From contig JAVJUS010000065.1 in assembly GCA_040220455.1 (NCBI GenBank), positions 1 through 59,500 on the forward strand: 59,500 bases of DNA, given 5' to 3'. Position numbers and translations under genes: made by a program. Of the stretch, positions 1 through 9,435 are shown in pieces. Each line of letters starts with the position of its first letter. Position 1 is the first letter of the stretch. The notes below the pieces were generated by a model that saw only the letters and a program-made list of their open reading frames with translations, was not told where the DNA came from and ran no database searches. This DNA comes from JAVJUS01 sp040220455 (GTDB lineage: Bacteria; Pseudomonadota; Alphaproteobacteria; DSM-16000; Inquilinaceae).

Positions 1-452
1 GCGAGCGCGGCGACGGCGGCGATCCGCGCGCCGACGCCCAGGATCAGCGCCAGGACGCCGAAGGTGCCGATTCGGCTGTCGCGCATGACCTCGAGCCGGC
101 GCGCCCGGTCGGCGGGGCCGAGACCGTCGGCCAGATCGGCCAGCCCGTCCTCGTGCAGCCCGCCGGTCAGGGCGATCTGCACAGCCACCGCGACGATCGC
201 CGCGGCCGCCGGCGGCAGGCCGACGCCGAGCGCCAGCGCGAGCACGGCGCCGGCCGCCAGCCCGATGCCGGCACCGACGAGCGGGTAGGCGCGGAACGAC
301 CGCCGGGCCTCCGCCGCGTCGGGGACCGCCGGCGCGATCGGCAGGCGTGTCAGGAACGACGCCGCCAGCGCCAGGTCCCGACGCCAGGCCGCGCCCTCGC
401 CGCCGCCAAGGCGGCCGCCATCCGCGCGTGACTCCTCGTCCGACTCGCTCAT
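1..452 (-). CDS. cobS: Adenosylcobinamide-GDP ribazoletransferase (cobalamin synthase), C-terminus cut by window edge
   Basis: CobS is an integral inner-membrane enzyme that joins adenosylcobinamide-GDP to alpha-ribazole in the last steps of adenosylcobalamin synthesis. Only about 150 N-terminal residues lie in the window; the family is usually about 250 long. Visible hallmarks are an FLTRLPI segment near residue 33, a hydrophobic span of G, A, V and L around residues 60-90, the acidic motif GGLHEDGLADLADG, and the MRDSRIGTFG motif. The ATG at 450-452 (reverse strand) is chosen because the protein then begins just before the family core; the first 25 residues are a polar, glycine-rich extension. 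It is divergent from cobT, which makes the alpha-ribazole phosphate precursor, so the pair covers lower-ligand activation and attachment. The identification is firm from the motifs. Confidence 0.93.
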   Translation of the reverse strand, partial: MSESDEESRADGGRLGGGEGAAWRRDLALAASFLTRLPIAPAVPDAAEARRSFRAYPLVGAGIGLAAGAVLALALGVGLPPAAAAIVAVAVQIALTGGLHEDGLADLADGLGPADRARRLEVMRDSRIGTFGVLALILGVGARIAAVAAL

Positions 453-614
453 GGCGCCCTGATTAGCGCGGATGGCGGGGCCATGAAACCTCGCCGACGC
501 GAAACCGCGACCGGTCTTCGCACGGCGCTTGGCCGTGGCGGGATACAATGGCAGGGTGCGCGCTCCGCCGGGCACGACAACCGGCGCCCTGCCCGATCGC
601 GAGACCGAGACCCC

Positions 615-1640
615 ATGGCCGAGACGACCCCCGCCGTCACGTTCGACGAGATCCGCGACCTCATCCGCCGGCTGCCCGGCCCCGACCTGGAGGCCGGGAC
701 CGCCGCGCTGGAGCGCGACAAGCGGCTCACCAAGCCACCCGGCTCGCTCGGCCGGCTGGAGGAGATCGCCCACTGGGCGGCGTGCTGGCAGCAGCGCCAC
801 CCGCCGCGCCTGGCCCATCCCCGGGTCGCGGTCTTCGCCGCGAATCACGGGGTCGCGGCGCGCGGCGTCTCGGCCTTCCCGGTCGAGGTCACCCGGCAGA
901 TGATCGGCAATTTCCAGGCCGGCGGTGCGGCGATCAACCAGCTCTGCGGCGTCGCCGACACCGACCTCCGGGTCTACGAGCTCGACCTGGACACGCCGAC
1001 GGCCGACTTCACCGCCGGCCCGGCGATGGACGAGGAGGGCTGCGCGCGCGCCATCGCCTACGGGATGATGGCCTGCGAGCAGGGGCTCGACCTGCTGGCG
1101 CTGGGCGAGATGGGCATCGCCAACACGACCGCCGCCTCGGCGATCTGCCACGCCCTGTTCGGCGGCGAGGCGACGGACTGGACCGGGCCGGGCACGGGCC
1201 TCGACGCCGACGCGGTCGGCCGCAAGGCCGCCGTGGTGGCCGAGGGGGTGGCCGCCAACCGCGCCGCCATGACCGACCCGCTGGAGGTGCTGCGCTGCGT
1301 CGGCGGCTACGAGTTCGCGGCCATCGCCGGCGCCGTCCTGGCGGCGCGGCTGGCGCGCACGCCGGTCCTGCTCGACGGCTTCGCCTGCACCGCCGCGGCG
1401 TCGGTCCTGTGGGCGATCGACCCCCGCGCGCTCGACCACTGCCTGGTCGCCCATGTCTCCGCCGAGCCGGGGCATCGCCGCCTGCTCGACCGGATCGGCC
1501 GGCAGGCGCTGTTCGACCTGGGCCTGCGCCTGGGCGAGGCATCGGGCGCCGCGCTGGCGATCCCGGTGGTCCGCGCGGCGATCGAGTGTCATGGCGGCAT
1601 GGCGACCTTCGAGGAGGCGGGGGTCAGCGACAAGGCGTGA
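615..1640 (+). CDS. cobT: Nicotinate-nucleotide--dimethylbenzimidazole phosphoribosyltransferase
   Basis: CobT transfers phosphoribose from nicotinate mononucleotide to 5,6-dimethylbenzimidazole, giving alpha-ribazole-5'-phosphate, the lower ligand of cobalamin. The 341-residue product has the normal family length. It shows the KPPGSLGRLE motif near residue 40, the AANHGVAARGVSAFP segment, GEMGIANTTAASA in the middle, and the C-terminal ECHGGMATFEEAGVSDK motif. The ATG at 615 is preferred over an in-frame ATG at 483, which would add 44 residues of Arg-rich, non-family sequence. It lies divergent from cobS with about 160 bases between. I found a TACAAT hexamer at 544-549 that could be a -10 box but no convincing -35, and no cobalamin riboswitch consensus in this gap. 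Confidence 0.96.
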   Translation: MAETTPAVTFDEIRDLIRRLPGPDLEAGTAALERDKRLTKPPGSLGRLEEIAHWAACWQQRHPPRLAHPRVAVFAANHGVAARGVSAFPVEVTRQMIGNFQAGGAAINQLCGVADTDLRVYELDLDTPTADFTAGPAMDEEGCARAIAYGMMACEQGLDLLALGEMGIANTTAASAICHALFGGEATDWTGPGTGLDADAVGRKAAVVAEGVAANRAAMTDPLEVLRCVGGYEFAAIAGAVLAARLARTPVLLDGFACTAAASVLWAIDPRALDHCLVAHVSAEPGHRRLLDRIGRQALFDLGLRLGEASGAALAIPVVRAAIECHGGMATFEEAGVSDKA

Positions 1641-1647
1641 CGACCGC

Positions 1648-1670
1648 GCCCCGGCGGATCCTGCCGGGGC
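1648..1670 (+). other. Perfect hairpin after cobT (possible weak terminator)
   Basis: An 8-bp perfect inverted repeat (GCCCCGGC / GCCGGGGC) with a 7-base loop lies 8 bases after the cobT stop codon. No T-run follows it, so it is not a classical intrinsic terminator; it may stabilise the 3' end or support Rho-independent pausing. Function is inferred from position only. Confidence 0.35.
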
Positions 1671-1769
1671 GGCAGGACTTGCCGGGCCAACGGCCGGCGG
1701 GAACGGCGCGACGCCGCGCCGTCGGCCCTGGCACGCGGCGTGCAGCGGGGTCCGGCGAAAGGAGTCGTC

Positions 1770-2957
1770 ATGACCGCCGATCTCGCGACCATGGCCGCCA
1801 CGGCTCGTCCTGCGGCCCGTCCCACGGGCGACCGCACCGTCGACATCGAGCGGACGGCGAGCGCCCGGCTCGATCCGACCGCCCGCCTGGCCGGGCGCAG
1901 CCAGCCGAGCTTGCGCGAGACCGCCGCCCACGACCGCCCCGACCGGTCCCGGGCGCGGCCGACCGGCGAGTCGGACGGCCAGGCTCGGGCCGCCGGCGAG
2001 GCGCCGCGACCGGACGGCTCGAACCCCTCGGCGGAGGCCGAGTTCGGCTTCTGGGACTTTGTCGACATCATCAACCCGCTGCAGCACATCCCGGTCGTCA
2101 ACCACGTCTATCGCCAGATCACCGGCGACGAGATCCAGGCCCCCGCCCGGGTGTTCGGCGGCGCCCTGTTCGGCGGCCCGCTCGGCCTGATCGCGGCGAT
2201 CGGCGATACCGTGTTCGAGGCGGTCAGCGGCGGCACCGTCGGCGAGCACGCGGTGGCCATGGTGACCGGCGAGCCCGTGACGCCGCCCGGCGGCGAACCG
2301 GGAACCGCCCCGCCCGGCGGCGAGCCGGGCACCACCCCTGACGCCTCCCCCGCCCGCGAGTTGGCCGAGGCCCCGGCCCGGCCGGCGGAGACGGCCGCCG
2401 CCGCCAACGGCCTCCCGACCCCGCCGCCCGCTGCCCCTGGAACCGAAACGGCATCAGCCGCATCGGCCGCCGCGACCCTGGCCGCCAATGGCGCCGCCGC
2501 CACGACCCGGCCGGCCGGCGAGGCGGTGGGGGCCGCGCCGGCGCTGGCCGGTGGCCGGCCGATCGCGGCCTCCGGCGGACCGGCCCGGTTCTTCGACTTG
2601 GCCGACGCGCCCCGGCGGGGATCGGCGCCGCCCGCCATGCCCCATCAAGGTACCGAGCCTCTGGCGATCTCCGGCGGGCTCGACGCCGCGCTGACCCGGC
2701 TCGCCGCCGGGTCCGGCCCGCCGCCGGCGCGCGCGAGCGAGGAGTCGGCCGAGAACGGGGGCGACAACAACGAGGACGGCGCACCGCGTGGCGACCGGAC
2801 CGAGGCGGCCGAGGCCTCGGACCGCGCCCGGCCCGCCCGGCCGGGCGATCCGCTCGCCCCGCCCGCCGACATCCCCCGCGCCATGGCCGAGGCGCTGGCC
2901 CGCTACAACCAAGCCGCCGCCATCCCCGCCGGCCGCGGAGTCGGCGGCGCGTCCTGA
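1770..2957 (+). CDS. Unknown protein: disordered Ala/Pro-rich arms around a short hydrophobic conserved core
   Basis: This 395-residue protein has no enzyme motif that I recognise. Residues 1-90 are polar and rich in R, A, T and D. Residues about 93-167 form the only ordered-looking part: an FWDFVDIINPLQHIPVVN stretch, then glycine-rich hydrophobic sequence (GGALFGGPLGLIAAI) that could be a membrane-associated hairpin. From memory, a similar NPLQHIPV/GGALFGGPxG core occurs in uncharacterised alphaproteobacterial proteins, but I cannot verify this here. The rest is low-complexity A/P/G/E sequence, including a duplicated PPGGEPGT unit at residues about 170-188. The start at 1770 follows a GAAAGGAG ribosome-binding site. 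It stands between cobT and an L,D-transpeptidase gene with its own short gaps. Function unknown. Confidence 0.75.
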   Translation: MTADLATMAATARPAARPTGDRTVDIERTASARLDPTARLAGRSQPSLRETAAHDRPDRSRARPTGESDGQARAAGEAPRPDGSNPSAEAEFGFWDFVDIINPLQHIPVVNHVYRQITGDEIQAPARVFGGALFGGPLGLIAAIGDTVFEAVSGGTVGEHAVAMVTGEPVTPPGGEPGTAPPGGEPGTTPDASPARELAEAPARPAETAAAANGLPTPPPAAPGTETASAASAAATLAANGAAATTRPAGEAVGAAPALAGGRPIAASGGPARFFDLADAPRRGSAPPAMPHQGTEPLAISGGLDAALTRLAAGSGPPPARASEESAENGGDNNEDGAPRGDRTEAAEASDRARPARPGDPLAPPADIPRAMAEALARYNQAAAIPAGRGVGGAS

Positions 2958-3006
2958 TCCGGCCGCGACGGGCGACGGGCGACGGGCGAGCGTCTAGACT
3001 GCGGCC

Positions 3007-3555
3007 ATGACCGTCGAGACGATTCACGTGCGCCCGAATGCCGATCCGCGAACGGGTCGGCTGTCCTGGCCGTCCGCGGACGGGCGGCGGGAGCTCGCCT
3101 GCGCCCTCGGCACCGGGGGCGTGCGCGCCGACAAGCGGGAAGGCGACGGTGCCACGCCGGTCGGCCGCTTTGCCCTGCGCCGGGTGCTGTGGCGGCCCGA
3201 CCGGCTGTCCGCGCCGACGACCGCCCTGCCCGCCGCGCCGATCGACCCGGCCGACGGCTGGTGCGACGATCCGGCGGATCCGGCCTACAACGGTCCGGTC
3301 CGGCTGCCCTTCCCCGCGAGCCACGAGCGCCTGTGGCGGGAGGACGGGCTCTACGACGTCGTCGTCGTGCTGGGCCACAACGACGACCCGATCGTGCCCG
3401 GCGCGGGCAGCGCGGTGTTCCTGCACTGCGCTAGGCCGACCCTTGCGCCGACCGCCGGCTGCGTCGCCGTCGCGCGCGAGGATCTGGTCGCGCTGCTGGC
3501 CGAATGCGGCCCCGGCACGGTGATCGAGATCGCGGCGCCGGGCGGGACCGGGTAG
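3007..3555 (+). CDS. L,D-transpeptidase (YkuD) family protein
   Basis: The 182-residue product matches the catalytic part of the YkuD/L,D-transpeptidase family, which crosslinks peptidoglycan stem peptides or attaches proteins to them using a catalytic cysteine. The signature region is near residues 138-160: FLHCARP followed by PTAGCVAVA, giving the His and the (S/T)xGC catalytic cysteine. Upstream, KREGDGATPVGRF (residues about 44-56) is the usual substrate-groove motif of this family. No signal peptide or membrane segment is visible, and it starts directly with TVETIHV; many short alphaproteobacterial members look like this, so localisation is uncertain. It is 49 bases after the preceding unknown gene and convergent with the next one. 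Confidence 0.88.
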   Translation: MTVETIHVRPNADPRTGRLSWPSADGRRELACALGTGGVRADKREGDGATPVGRFALRRVLWRPDRLSAPTTALPAAPIDPADGWCDDPADPAYNGPVRLPFPASHERLWREDGLYDVVVVLGHNDDPIVPGAGSAVFLHCARPTLAPTAGCVAVAREDLVALLAECGPGTVIEIAAPGGTG

Positions 3556-3594
3556 GCCGGCCGAGGGCGCCGAGCCGCGCCCGCCGGCCGCGGC

Positions 3595-4137
3595 TCACGC
3601 GTCGTCGTCGTCCGGCGCGTCGTCGGTGTCGGCGCGCAGCAGGATCTCGTCCTCGGCCGGGCCGGGGGCGGCGACGACCCAGCTCGTCAGGCCGACCTGG
3701 TAGGCGCGATCGCCGGGACGGCTGATCTCCCCGCTTTCCAGGTCGACCAGCTCGACCGGGCTGTCGGCCGCCGCGCCCTGCAGGAATTTCAGGTAGGCCC
3801 GGTCGCCGCTCAGCACGATGGTGCCGGCGCTCTCCGGCTCGGCCGTATCGACGAAGGTCACCGCCGACCAGTCCTGGGGCGAGACGGCGATGCGCAGGTC
3901 CGGGCGGGTGAGAACGGCGGGCGCGCTCAGCATCTCCGGATCGACGATGCCCGGCCGGCCGTCATAGGCGTCGAGACCCGGGGCGAGGGCGACGATCTTC
4001 TCCACCGCGCGGCCGTCCTCGTCGCGGAAGAAGACCTTCAGGCACAGGGTCGGTATCTCGCCGATCCGGCCGACGAAGGGCGTGCCCGGGGCGACAGCTT
4101 CCAAAGGCTCGACCCGGCCCGGAATCTCGAACTTCAT
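3595..4137 (-). CDS. Unknown 180-residue protein
   Basis: I do not recognise a family. The protein is mostly beta-prone sequence with many charged residues, for example LCLKVFFRDEDGRAVEKIV (residues about 31-49), and it ends in a run of acidic residues (DDAPDDDDA). There is no signal peptide, no membrane segment and no metal or nucleotide motif. The ATG at 4137 has a purine-rich GGAGGAGAG stretch just upstream on the reverse strand, an excellent ribosome-binding site, which supports it being real. It is divergent from gdhB across a 233-base gap and convergent with the L,D-transpeptidase-like gene. Codon use and GC resemble the neighbours. Confidence 0.72.
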   Translation of the reverse strand: MKFEIPGRVEPLEAVAPGTPFVGRIGEIPTLCLKVFFRDEDGRAVEKIVALAPGLDAYDGRPGIVDPEMLSAPAVLTRPDLRIAVSPQDWSAVTFVDTAEPESAGTIVLSGDRAYLKFLQGAAADSPVELVDLESGEISRPGDRAYQVGLTSWVVAAPGPAEDEILLRADTDDAPDDDDA

Positions 4138-4370
4138 GATGGCGCTCTCCTCCGTTGCGGCATGCCGGTCTTCGTCTCGCGGCGCCCCCGCCCCTCCTCC
4201 GGCCGGCGGGGCGCGGGCTCCCGGGACGTGATCGCGCGCTGGCCATCACGCAAGCTTCGTTTGGGACCCCGCCCGCGGATCGGGTAGCGTGACTCGCAGA
4301 ACGCCGGCCGGCGCGCCCTCGACGCCGCCGCTGGACCGGCGCGGCGCGGGAGGCACGGGGAGGCCGGGCG

Positions 4371-7300
4371 ATGACGGTGCGCACCGAACAGCAGAAACGC
4401 GAGGTCGTCGACAAGGTGGCCGGGCTGGTGCGCGAGCGCGCCCGCGACGCCGACCGCGCGACGGCCGAGGCCTTCGTGCGCCTCTATTACCGCCACGTCC
4501 CGCCGGACGACATCCTGGGCGAGGAGGTCGACGACCTCTACGGCGCCGCGCTCGGCCTGCTGCGCTTCGCCGAGCAGCGCCGGCCGGGCACGCCGCGCGT
4601 CCGCGCCTTCAATCCGCGATTCGAGGAACATGGCTGGCATACCAGCCATACCGTCGTCGAGATCGTCAACGACGACATGCCCTTCCTGGTCGACAGCGTC
4701 GCCTCGGCACTCAATCGGCTGGGCCTGACGGTCCATCTGGTCGTCCATCCGATCGTGCCGGTGATCCGCGACGCCGACGGCCGGCTACTGCGCGCCTGTC
4801 TCGACGGGGCCGATGACGGCGACGGCCGGAGTGCTGCCGCCGGCGACGGCGCGATCCTCGAGAGCTTGATGCATATCGAGGTCGACGAGCAGAGCTCGGC
4901 CGACGCGCTGGCCACCATCCGGCGAGAGCTCGAGATCGCGCTGGCCGATGTCCGCGCCGCCGTCGAGGACTGGGCGGCGATGCGCGAGCGCGTGCGCGAG
5001 GTGATCGCCGAGCTCGAGGGCGGCGGGATGCCGGTCGACGACGCCGAGGCCCGGGAGGTCGCCGCCTTCCTGCGCTGGCTCGACGACGACCATTTCACCT
5101 TCCTCGGATACCGCGAGTACGGCTTCACCGGCGAAGGCGAGGACGCCGCCATGCGCGCGGCCGAGGACACCGGCCTCGGCGTCCTGCGCGATCCCGACGT
5201 CATGCTGTTCGAGGGGATGCGCCGGCATTTCGGCAGCCTGCCGCCCGACGTGCGCGCCTTCGTCACCGCGCCACAGCCGGTGATGGTGACCAAGGCCAAC
5301 CGGGTCTCCACCGTGCACCGGGCGGTCCAGCTCGACACGGTGATCGTCAAGCGCTTCGACGCCTCCGGCGCGGTGGTCGGCGAGCGGCAGTTCACCGGGC
5401 TGCTGACCTCCGTCGCCTACAACCGCAGCGCCCGCGACATCCCCTATCTCCGGGCCAAGGTCGCGCGCGTCCTCGACAAGGCCGGCGTCGCGCCGCGCAG
5501 CCACGACGGCAAGGCGCTGGCCCACATCCTCGACACCTATCCGCGCGACGAGCTGTTCCAGATCGGCGACGACGAGCTGCTGGCGATCGCGCGCGGCATC
5601 CTCGACCTGCAGGAGCGCCAGCGCACGGCCCTGTTCGTGCGCAAGGACCCGTTCGAGCGCTTCGTCTCCTGCCTCGTCTACGTCCCGCGAGAGCGCTACG
5701 ACACCGATCTGCGCCGGCGCTTCCAGGCGATCCTGGAGCGCGCCTTCGAGGGCGAGGCCACGGCCTTCTACACCCAGATCTCCGAGGGCGTGCACGCGCG
5801 CATCCATTTCATCGTCAAGACGACGCCCGGCCGGCTGCCCGACTACGACTCCGGCGACATCGAGGGCGCCCTGGTCGAGGCGGGGCGGAGCTGGTCGGAC
5901 CATCTCCAGGAAGCCCTGATCGACGCCAAGGGCGAGGAGCGGGGCCTGAGCCTGCTGCGCCGATATCGCGACGCGTTCCCGACCTTCTACCGCGAGCACG
6001 CCCAGCCCCAGGCGGCCATCCTCGACATCGAGCGGATCGAGGAGACGCTGGCCGGAGACAGCGTCGGCCTCAGCCTCTACCGCCCGATCGAGGCGGCCGA
6101 GCACGAGGTCCGCTTCAAGCTCTACCATCGCGGCGAGCCGGTGCCGCTGTCCGACGTGCTGCCGATGCTGGAGCACATGGGTCTCAAGGTGATCTCGGAG
6201 AATCCCTCCGAGGTCACGCCCGCCGCCGGCGGCGGGTCGGTCTGGCTGCACGATTTCGAGATGCAAAGCCGGGACGGCCGGCCGATCGACCTGGCGGCCG
6301 TCAAGCCGGTCTTCCAGGACGCCTTCGCCCGCGTCTGGGCCGGCGAGATGGAGGACGACGGCTTCAACCGCCTGGTCCTGGGCGCCGGGCTCGACGCCCG
6401 ATCCGTCGTCCTGCTGCGCGCCGTCGCCAAGTATCTGCGCCAGGCGCGCATCCCGTTCAGCCAGGCCTCGCTGGAGGACACGCTGGCCGCCCATCCGCGC
6501 ATCGCCGCCCTGGTCGTCGCCCTGTTCGAGGCGCGCTTCGACCCGGGGCGCGAGACCAGGCGCGACGTCCTGATCACCGGCATCAAGGTCGACCTGGACG
6601 AGGCGCTCGACGCGGTCGCCAACCTGGACGAGGACCGGATCCTCCGGCGCTTCATCAACGTGGTCGACGCGACGCTCAGGACCAACGCCTACCAGCCGGG
6701 CCCCGACGGCCGGCCGAAGAGCTACATCGCCTTCAAGCTGGACAGCCGGGCGATCGACGACCTGCCCCTGCCCCGCCCGTGGGTCGAGATCTTCGTCTAT
6801 TCGCCCCGGGTCGAGGCGGTGCACCTGCGCGGCGGCAAGGTGGCGCGCGGCGGCATCCGCTGGTCGGACCGGCGCGAGGACTTCCGCACCGAGATCCTGG
6901 GCCTGATGAAGGCCCAGATGGTCAAGAACGCGGTCATCGTGCCGGTCGGCTCCAAGGGCGGCTTCGTTGTCAAGCGCCCGCCGCGCGAGGGCGGCCGGGA
7001 GGCGATCCAGGCCGAGGGCATCGACTGCTACAAGACCTTCATGCGCGGCATGCTCGACGTCACCGACAACCTGGTGACCGAGAAGGGCAAGGCCTCCGTC
7101 GTCCATCCGCCCGCGGTACTGCGGCGCGACGATGACGACCCCTACCTGGTCGTCGCCGCCGACAAGGGCACGGCCACCTTCTCCGACATCGCAAACGGCA
7201 TCGCCGGCGAGTACGGCTTCTGGCTCGATGACGCCTTCGCCTCGGGCGGCTCGGCCGGCTACGACCACAAGAAGATGGGCATCACCGCCCGCGGCGCCTG

Positions 7301-9413
7301 GGAATCGGTCAAGCGCCATTTCCGCGAGCTGGGCCATGACACCCAGAACGAGCCGTTCAGCGTCGTCGGCGTCGGCGACATGTCGGGCGACGTCTTCGGC
7401 AACGGCATGTTGCTCAGCCGCCATATCCGCCTGGTCGGCGCGTTCAACCACCTGCATGTCTTCCTCGACCCCGACCCGGACCCGGAGGCGAGCTTCGCCG
7501 AGCGAGAACGGCTGTTCGCGCAGGGCCGCGGGTCCTGGGACCAGTACGACACGGCCAAGATCTCCAAGGGCGGCGGCGTCTTCGACCGCAGAGCCAAGTC
7601 GGTCACCCTCTCGGCCGAGGCGCGCAAGGCGCTGGGCCTGGAACGGTCCACGATGACCCCGAACGAGCTGATCGCCGCGATGCTGCGCGCGCCGGTCGAC
7701 CTGCTCTGGTTCGGCGGCATCGGCACCTATATCAAGGCCGAGGACGAGAGCCACGCGGAAGTCGGCGACAAGGCCAACGACGCCCTGCGCGTCGACGCCC
7801 GCGGCGTGCGCGCCCGGGTCATCGGCGAGGGCGCCAATCTGGGCGTCACCCAGCGCGGCCGGATCGAATACGCCCATCTGGGCGGCCGGGTCGACGGCGA
7901 CCGGGCGGAGTCGCGTCTGGGCGGCCGGCTCAACACCGACTTCATCGACAACTCCGCCGGCGTCGACTGCTCCGACCACGAGGTCAACATCAAGATCCTC
8001 ACCGGCTCGGTCGTGCGCGCCGGCGACATGACGATCAAGCAGCGCAACGCCCTGCTGGAACGGATGACGGACGAGGTCTCCGCCCTGGTGCTGCGCGACA
8101 ACTACCTCCAGACCCAGGCGCTCAGCCTGACCATGGCCGAGGGGCCGGAGATGCTCGACCAGCAGGCGCGGTTCATGCGCGCGCTGGAGCGGGGCGGCAA
8201 GCTCGACCGCCGGGTCGAGAACCTGCCCGACGACGAGGAGCTGACCGACCGCCTGGGCCGGCGGGAGGGGCTGACCCGGCCCGAGCTCTGCGTCCTGCTG
8301 TGCTACGCCAAGATCACGCTCTACGACGAGATCCTGTCGAGCGACCTGCCGGACGAGGCGTTCCTGGCCGCCGACCTGGAGCGCTATTTCCCCACGCCGC
8401 TGCAGGAGAGGCACGCGAGCGCGATCCACGGCCACACCCTGCGGCGCGAGATCGTCGCCACCTCGGTGACGAACTCCGTCGTCAACCGGACCGGCCCGAC
8501 CTTCATGGCGGAGATGACCGACAAGACGGGCATGGGCGCGGCCGACGTGACGCGCGCCTATCTGATCGTGCGCGACGCCTTCGGGATGCGCGACCTGTGG
8601 TCGGCCATCGAGGCGCTTGACACGAAGGTCGACGCGGGCATGCAGACGCACATGATGCTCCAGACCCGCAAGCTGATCGACCGGGGGACCGCCTGGATCC
8701 TGCGCAACGGCGCCGACAGCCTGGAGATCGGCGCGGAGATCGAGCACTACCGCCCGGGGATCGAGCAGCTCCGCGCCCATCTGGACGAGGTGCTCTATCC
8801 GGAGGCCCGGGCCGTGGTCGACCAGCGCGTCGCGGAGATGACCGACGCCGGCGTACCGGAGGACCTGGCGCGAAGGATCGCCGCGCTCAACCTGATCGCC
8901 TCGGCCTTCGACCTGATCCGCATCGCCGACATCTCCGGCACGGCCCTGCGGACGGTCGGGCCGGTCTATTTCGACGTGGGCCGGCGGCTCGGCATCGCCT
9001 GGCTGCGCGACGGCGCCCTGCGCATGCAGGCGGCCAATCACTGGCAGAAGCAGGCCGTCGCCGCGATCGTCGACGACCTCTACGCCCTGCAGGCCGACCT
9101 GACCGTGCGCGTGGTCGAGACGGTCGACGCCCCCGCGGCGGCGGCCGCGTCCGGCAAGGGCGCGGCGAAGGCCGGGGCCAAGTCGAAGGCCGGGACGAAG
9201 ACCGGCGCCAAGCGCCGGAAGGGTGACGGCAAGGCGGGGGGAGACGCCCAGGTCTGGACCGACGGCGGCCTGCTGGAGCAGTGGATCGACCGCCGGCGCG
9301 CGCCGATCGAGCGGATCGACCAGCTCATCGCCGAGCTGCGCGCCCTCGACCACGTCGATCTCAGCATGCTCGCCGTCGCCAACCGCCGCCTGCGCGGGCT
9401 GATGGCGGGGTAG
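4371..9413 (+). CDS. gdhB: NAD-specific glutamate dehydrogenase, large 180-kDa class
   Basis: This catabolic enzyme oxidatively deaminates L-glutamate to 2-oxoglutarate with NAD+. The 1680-residue length and order fit the large L-GDH-180 class: a long N-terminal regulatory part with ACT-like character (for example FLVDSVASALNRLGL, residues about 105-119), a central Glu/Leu/Phe/Val dehydrogenase core (roughly residues 790-1270), and a helical C-terminal domain. In the core, GGIRWSDRREDFRTEILGL and PVGSKGGFVVKRP are present; Lys862 of GSKGG is the probable catalytic lysine. Residues about 1588-1626 form an unusual Ala/Lys/Gly-rich insert. The start follows GGAGGC. It is a single-gene unit, convergent with the amylosucrase gene. 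Confidence 0.97.
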   Translation: MTVRTEQQKREVVDKVAGLVRERARDADRATAEAFVRLYYRHVPPDDILGEEVDDLYGAALGLLRFAEQRRPGTPRVRAFNPRFEEHGWHTSHTVVEIVNDDMPFLVDSVASALNRLGLTVHLVVHPIVPVIRDADGRLLRACLDGADDGDGRSAAAGDGAILESLMHIEVDEQSSADALATIRRELEIALADVRAAVEDWAAMRERVREVIAELEGGGMPVDDAEAREVAAFLRWLDDDHFTFLGYREYGFTGEGEDAAMRAAEDTGLGVLRDPDVMLFEGMRRHFGSLPPDVRAFVTAPQPVMVTKANRVSTVHRAVQLDTVIVKRFDASGAVVGERQFTGLLTSVAYNRSARDIPYLRAKVARVLDKAGVAPRSHDGKALAHILDTYPRDELFQIGDDELLAIARGILDLQERQRTALFVRKDPFERFVSCLVYVPRERYDTDLRRRFQAILERAFEGEATAFYTQISEGVHARIHFIVKTTPGRLPDYDSGDIEGALVEAGRSWSDHLQEALIDAKGEERGLSLLRRYRDAFPTFYREHAQPQAAILDIERIEETLAGDSVGLSLYRPIEAAEHEVRFKLYHRGEPVPLSDVLPMLEHMGLKVISENPSEVTPAAGGGSVWLHDFEMQSRDGRPIDLAAVKPVFQDAFARVWAGEMEDDGFNRLVLGAGLDARSVVLLRAVAKYLRQARIPFSQASLEDTLAAHPRIAALVVALFEARFDPGRETRRDVLITGIKVDLDEALDAVANLDEDRILRRFINVVDATLRTNAYQPGPDGRPKSYIAFKLDSRAIDDLPLPRPWVEIFVYSPRVEAVHLRGGKVARGGIRWSDRREDFRTEILGLMKAQMVKNAVIVPVGSKGGFVVKRPPREGGREAIQAEGIDCYKTFMRGMLDVTDNLVTEKGKASVVHPPAVLRRDDDDPYLVVAADKGTATFSDIANGIAGEYGFWLDDAFASGGSAGYDHKKMGITARGAWESVKRHFRELGHDTQNEPFSVVGVGDMSGDVFGNGMLLSRHIRLVGAFNHLHVFLDPDPDPEASFAERERLFAQGRGSWDQYDTAKISKGGGVFDRRAKSVTLSAEARKALGLERSTMTPNELIAAMLRAPVDLLWFGGIGTYIKAEDESHAEVGDKANDALRVDARGVRARVIGEGANLGVTQRGRIEYAHLGGRVDGDRAESRLGGRLNTDFIDNSAGVDCSDHEVNIKILTGSVVRAGDMTIKQRNALLERMTDEVSALVLRDNYLQTQALSLTMAEGPEMLDQQARFMRALERGGKLDRRVENLPDDEELTDRLGRREGLTRPELCVLLCYAKITLYDEILSSDLPDEAFLAADLERYFPTPLQERHASAIHGHTLRREIVATSVTNSVVNRTGPTFMAEMTDKTGMGAADVTRAYLIVRDAFGMRDLWSAIEALDTKVDAGMQTHMMLQTRKLIDRGTAWILRNGADSLEIGAEIEHYRPGIEQLRAHLDEVLYPEARAVVDQRVAEMTDAGVPEDLARRIAALNLIASAFDLIRIADISGTALRTVGPVYFDVGRRLGIAWLRDGALRMQAANHWQKQAVAAIVDDLYALQADLTVRVVETVDAPAAAAASGKGAAKAGAKSKAGTKTGAKRRKGDGKAGGDAQVWTDGGLLEQWIDRRRAPIERIDQLIAELRALDHVDLSMLAVANRRLRGLMAG

Positions 9414-9435
9414 GCGGGGCGGCGGGCCTCCGGGC

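Noticed and set aside
453..614. Possible cobalamin riboswitch between cobS and cobT
   Set aside because: No B12-box consensus or the expected long structured leader was found; the gap is only about 160 bases and divergent.
4785..9353. A 1522-codon open frame on the minus strand opposite gdhB
   Set aside because: It is the complementary-frame shadow of a high-GC gene: composition is rich in D, G, L, R, V and A with no domain signal, while the plus strand encodes a full glutamate dehydrogenase.
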